Source: Segetibacter sp.
GTDB taxonomy: Bacteria; Bacteroidota; Bacteroidia; Chitinophagales; Chitinophagaceae
DNA: 64,000 bases
Direction: 5' to 3'
Assembly: GCF_025963695.1 (NCBI RefSeq)
Contig: NZ_JAOQAH010000031.1
Coordinates: 62,001 to 126,000 of the forward strand
Under the pieces are notes generated by a model that was not told the DNA's origin, ran no database searches, and worked only from the letters and a program-made list of their open reading frames with translations. Positions 62,967 through 64,000 of the stretch are shown here, one piece after another; position 1 is the first letter of the stretch; every line of letters starts with the position of its first letter. The position numbers and the translations under genes are program-made.

Positions 62967-64000
62967 TAATTGAAGCGCCTTTGTTCGATTCTTTGCAGAA
63001 CATCTTTCACTTCTCTAACATTGCCGTAATAGAAATGCGGGTAATGCTGTATGAAGGAATTGAACACTTTAAAAGGAGTTTCACTCAAAACATAATCTTT
63101 TTTAGTTTGAATGATTTTGTTTTTTAAATCTTCCCTTGAGTTATAAACAGTAAAAATTTCAGGCAAATTACTTTCTGAATGCACTTGCGGATTAGCATCT
63201 AATCGCCAGCTCATAGGCCATGCTGAACTTGCTGTAAAAATTTGTACGCCACAAGCAAGGCACTCAGCTATTGGAAGGCCAAAAGCTTCAAAGGTTTGAA
63301 TAAAGAAAATACAAGCGTTGTGGTAGACTTTCCTTATCTCAGTTAAAGAATAGGAACCTTCTAAAACAACTACTTCGATTCCAAGCTCTGAAAGAACGCT
63401 TAGCTGCTCCTCTCTGTATTTCTCGAAACCAGGCTGAACAAAATCAACCAAGGCAATAAATTTATTTTTAGCAATAGGTTTTAACCCCGAAAAAGATAGA
63501 TCCAAACCAATACAACTCCAACCTTTTCCTGGTGTTCCTCGAATTTCTGTCGTTGCAGAAACGGCAAGGTGCCAGTCATATCGCTCGATCAAAGGTTCAT
63601 TTGCCTGCTGTAATTTCTTAATCTGACTAGGTGCGTTACCAAGGTAATAGACTTCATAAAACAACACAGGAACCTTAAGTATTTTCTTTAGCTTCTCTAC
63701 ATTATAAAGCCTCTTCCAAAAGCCGTTCGGACAACATTCGCTTATTACAACTGCATCAAACCTTTTCAGATCTCTGATTAATCTTTTGTCCTTAAAATAG
63801 TTGACTATTTTTTTCCGTAGCCAAAAGTGAAACTTACTTACTCTCCCTGTTTCGCTGTAAGAGTTTAGGCGCCCTAAAACTTCTATATCATAAAACACTT
63901 TTGCCTCTGATCCAGCTTCTGCTACCTGGTGTTTTAATGCTTCAGCTAATATTCTTGGGCTTCTAAAATCCGGCCTTGTAAGTATTGCAACCTTTATGCT
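62966..64000 (-). CDS. Glycosyltransferase, partial at the right edge
   Basis: The frame runs to the window edge: bases 63899-64000 code for SIKVAILTRPDFRSPRIL and AEALKHQVAEAG before FYDIEVLGRLN, so the gene begins past 64000 and a GTG at 63898 is not the start. About 345 residues are visible. The C-terminal half has SECCPNGFWKRLYNV, a nucleotide-binding stretch FIQTFEAFGLPIAECLACGV (the E-x7-E-like pattern of GT4) and FTASSAWPMSW. A GT4-like transferase of the polysaccharide. Confidence 0.8.
   Translation of the reverse strand, partial: SIKVAILTRPDFRSPRILAEALKHQVAEAGSEAKVFYDIEVLGRLNSYSETGRVSKFHFWLRKKIVNYFKDKRLIRDLKRFDAVVISECCPNGFWKRLYNVEKLKKILKVPVLFYEVYYLGNAPSQIKKLQQANEPLIERYDWHLAVSATTEIRGTPGKGWSCIGLDLSFSGLKPIAKNKFIALVDFVQPGFEKYREEQLSVLSELGIEVVVLEGSYSLTEIRKVYHNACIFFIQTFEAFGLPIAECLACGVQIFTASSAWPMSWRLDANPQVHSESNLPEIFTVYNSREDLKNKIIQTKKDYVLSETPFKVFNSFIQHYPHFYYGNVREVKDVLQRIEQRRFN

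Noticed and set aside
1..64000. tRNA or rRNA genes
   Set aside because: I found no T-loop GGTTCGAATCC-type sequence with a matching acceptor stem and no rRNA-like region; a tRNAscan run would be decisive.

Overview
The window looks like a chromosomal segment of a Bacteroidota, most likely Chitinophagaceae-like. The reasons are a type-B type IX secretion C-terminal domain (39329-40996), a DUF4394 lipoprotein, a sphingolipid-type desaturase, a Bacteroidota-type exosortase, promoter-like TAnnTTTG boxes and few clear Shine-Dalgarno sequences. I found no tRNA, rRNA or CRISPR array.

Layout: (1) 2-2988, plus strand: the end of a circularly permuted ATP-grasp gene, an alpha-E gene and a transglutaminase gene, a known predicted amidoligase cassette. 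(2) 3137-11154, minus strand: a complete urease locus in the order ureA, ureB, ureC, ureE, ureF, ureG, ureD, then a UreH-type nickel permease gene. It is interrupted by three small unrelated cargo units: a Uma2-like gene, a retropepsin-like gene and a PIN toxin/antitoxin pair. Urease and its metallochaperones would hydrolyse urea to ammonia, with nickel supplied by the permease. (3) 11297-46616: mostly single housekeeping genes (phosphoribosyltransferase, membrane Fe-S protein, PEP carboxylase, guaA, lpxB, hisS, rlmN, LMW phosphatase, AlkB-like dioxygenase), mixed with secreted or surface proteins (M28 peptidase, DUF4394 and DUF2807 lipoproteins, serine hydrolase, T9SS cargo, a metallopeptidase/propeller/barrel protein). 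(4) 46735-64000, minus strand, AT-rich: an exopolysaccharide cluster with twelve glycosyltransferases, a polymerase-like membrane protein, an FkbM methyltransferase, a WcaF-type acetyltransferase and an exosortase. It runs off the right edge.

The most unusual signal is non-coding. A dispersed bipartite repeat occurs about thirteen times between genes. It has a palindromic head around GCGACGC and, in most copies, a tail about 35 bases later. In seven copies I checked the head-to-tail spacing base by base and it is identical within each tail type. The head shows a paired C-G to T-A exchange between copies. Other second-look items are a possible minus-strand small RNA at about 21774-21913, a palindrome that encodes the C-terminal tail of RlmN, an exosortase without a visible substrate, and a predicted gluzincin fused to a beta-propeller and an outer-membrane barrel.

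Coordinates were read by eye. Start codons were moved inward from the longest frame where family length, signal peptide or promoter position favoured it.
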